DNA of 33,451 nucleotides from Sulfurimonas sp. Its GTDB lineage: Bacteria; Campylobacterota; Campylobacteria; Campylobacterales; Sulfurimonadaceae. Below, one piece after another: positions 33,362-33,451 of this stretch. The stretch spans positions 1 through 33,451 of the forward strand of contig QNZS01000063.1 in NCBI GenBank assembly GCA_003978465.1, in the 5' to 3' direction. The position numbers and the translations under genes were made by a program. Within the stretch, counting starts at the first letter, position 1, and each line of letters begins with the position of its first letter. The notes under the pieces were generated by a model. That model did not search any database. It had not been told where the DNA came from and saw only the letters and a list, made by a program, of their open reading frames with translations.

Positions 33362-33451
33362 ATGGAAGTACTTTTAAAGTTGGGATTTGTTTTATTAGTA
33401 ATATGGATAATAAGTGGTTTGATAAATAAAAGGAAAGTTGAAAAAGAAACA
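33362..33451 (+). CDS. Small membrane protein, cut by the window end
   Basis: Thirty codons are visible: MEVLLKLGFVLLVIWIISGL, then INKRKVEKET, open to the window edge. It is one N-terminal membrane helix with a basic cytoplasmic side. AAAGGA lies seven bases upstream. It repeats the array pattern of a plus-strand membrane protein divergent from a minus-strand soluble protein. Confidence 0.55.
   Translation, partial: MEVLLKLGFVLLVIWIISGLINKRKVEKET

Noticed and set aside
29767-33451. A classical integron cassette array
   Set aside because: Gene orientations alternate, no attC-like sites of the usual size are seen, and the integrase relic is a phage-type C-terminus on the wrong scale.

Overview
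The window is AT-rich DNA from a member of the Campylobacterota, most likely a free-living sulfur-oxidiser type related to Sulfurimonas. The best evidence is the minus-strand operon ispDF - HP1021/Cj1608-type orphan regulator - ATP-sulfurylase-like gene - pgpA, next to mrp. This order is remembered from Campylobacter jejuni (Cj1606-Cj1610). The fused IspDF, the short ThiC, and TTG starts with good ribosome binding sites fit the same group. The genus is an inference.

Layout. 1-3030: end of an unknown gene, a FecCD-type ABC permease, a porin and the tRNA pseudouridine synthase TruC. 3.0-9.6 kb: pepN, a 5'-nucleotidase, GIY-YIG and DUF188 genes, an S4 protein and a DEDDy exonuclease. 9.6-13.1 kb: DUF445, an MFS transporter, a tiny membrane protein, a periplasmic rhodanese and a helical hypothetical. 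13.1-15.6 kb: two tandem paralogs of unknown function between two dead genes. 15.6-18.8 kb: gdhA and an MscS channel. 18.9-22.1 kb: a TorD-like chaperone, a four-cluster ferredoxin, a catalytically altered shikimate-dehydrogenase-fold protein, a 167-residue unknown and YwbE. This looks like a molybdoenzyme maturation cluster with no molybdoenzyme beside it. 22.1-26.3 kb: a pyruvate kinase pseudogene and the conserved minus-strand operon. 26.5-29.2 kb: thiC and mrp with a strong terminator.

29.7 kb to the end is different in character. It is an accessory array of small genes arranged as divergent pairs. They share near-identical promoter and junction sequences, and repeated C-terminal helix-turn-helix fragments of a serine recombinase and the frameshifted end of a tyrosine recombinase lie among them. 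It contains two paralog families of unknown function, small membrane proteins and a tiny protein made of an internal repeat. This is the best candidate for something undescribed.

A second theme is gene decay. At least six genes are recognisable wrecks: a substrate-binding lipoprotein, an SprA-type metalloprotease whose HExxH is gone, an OmpR-type response regulator, a secreted protein, pyruvate kinase with its centre deleted, and a membrane protein. Two otherwise intact genes (the exonuclease and the MFS transporter) also seem to have lost their normal start codon.
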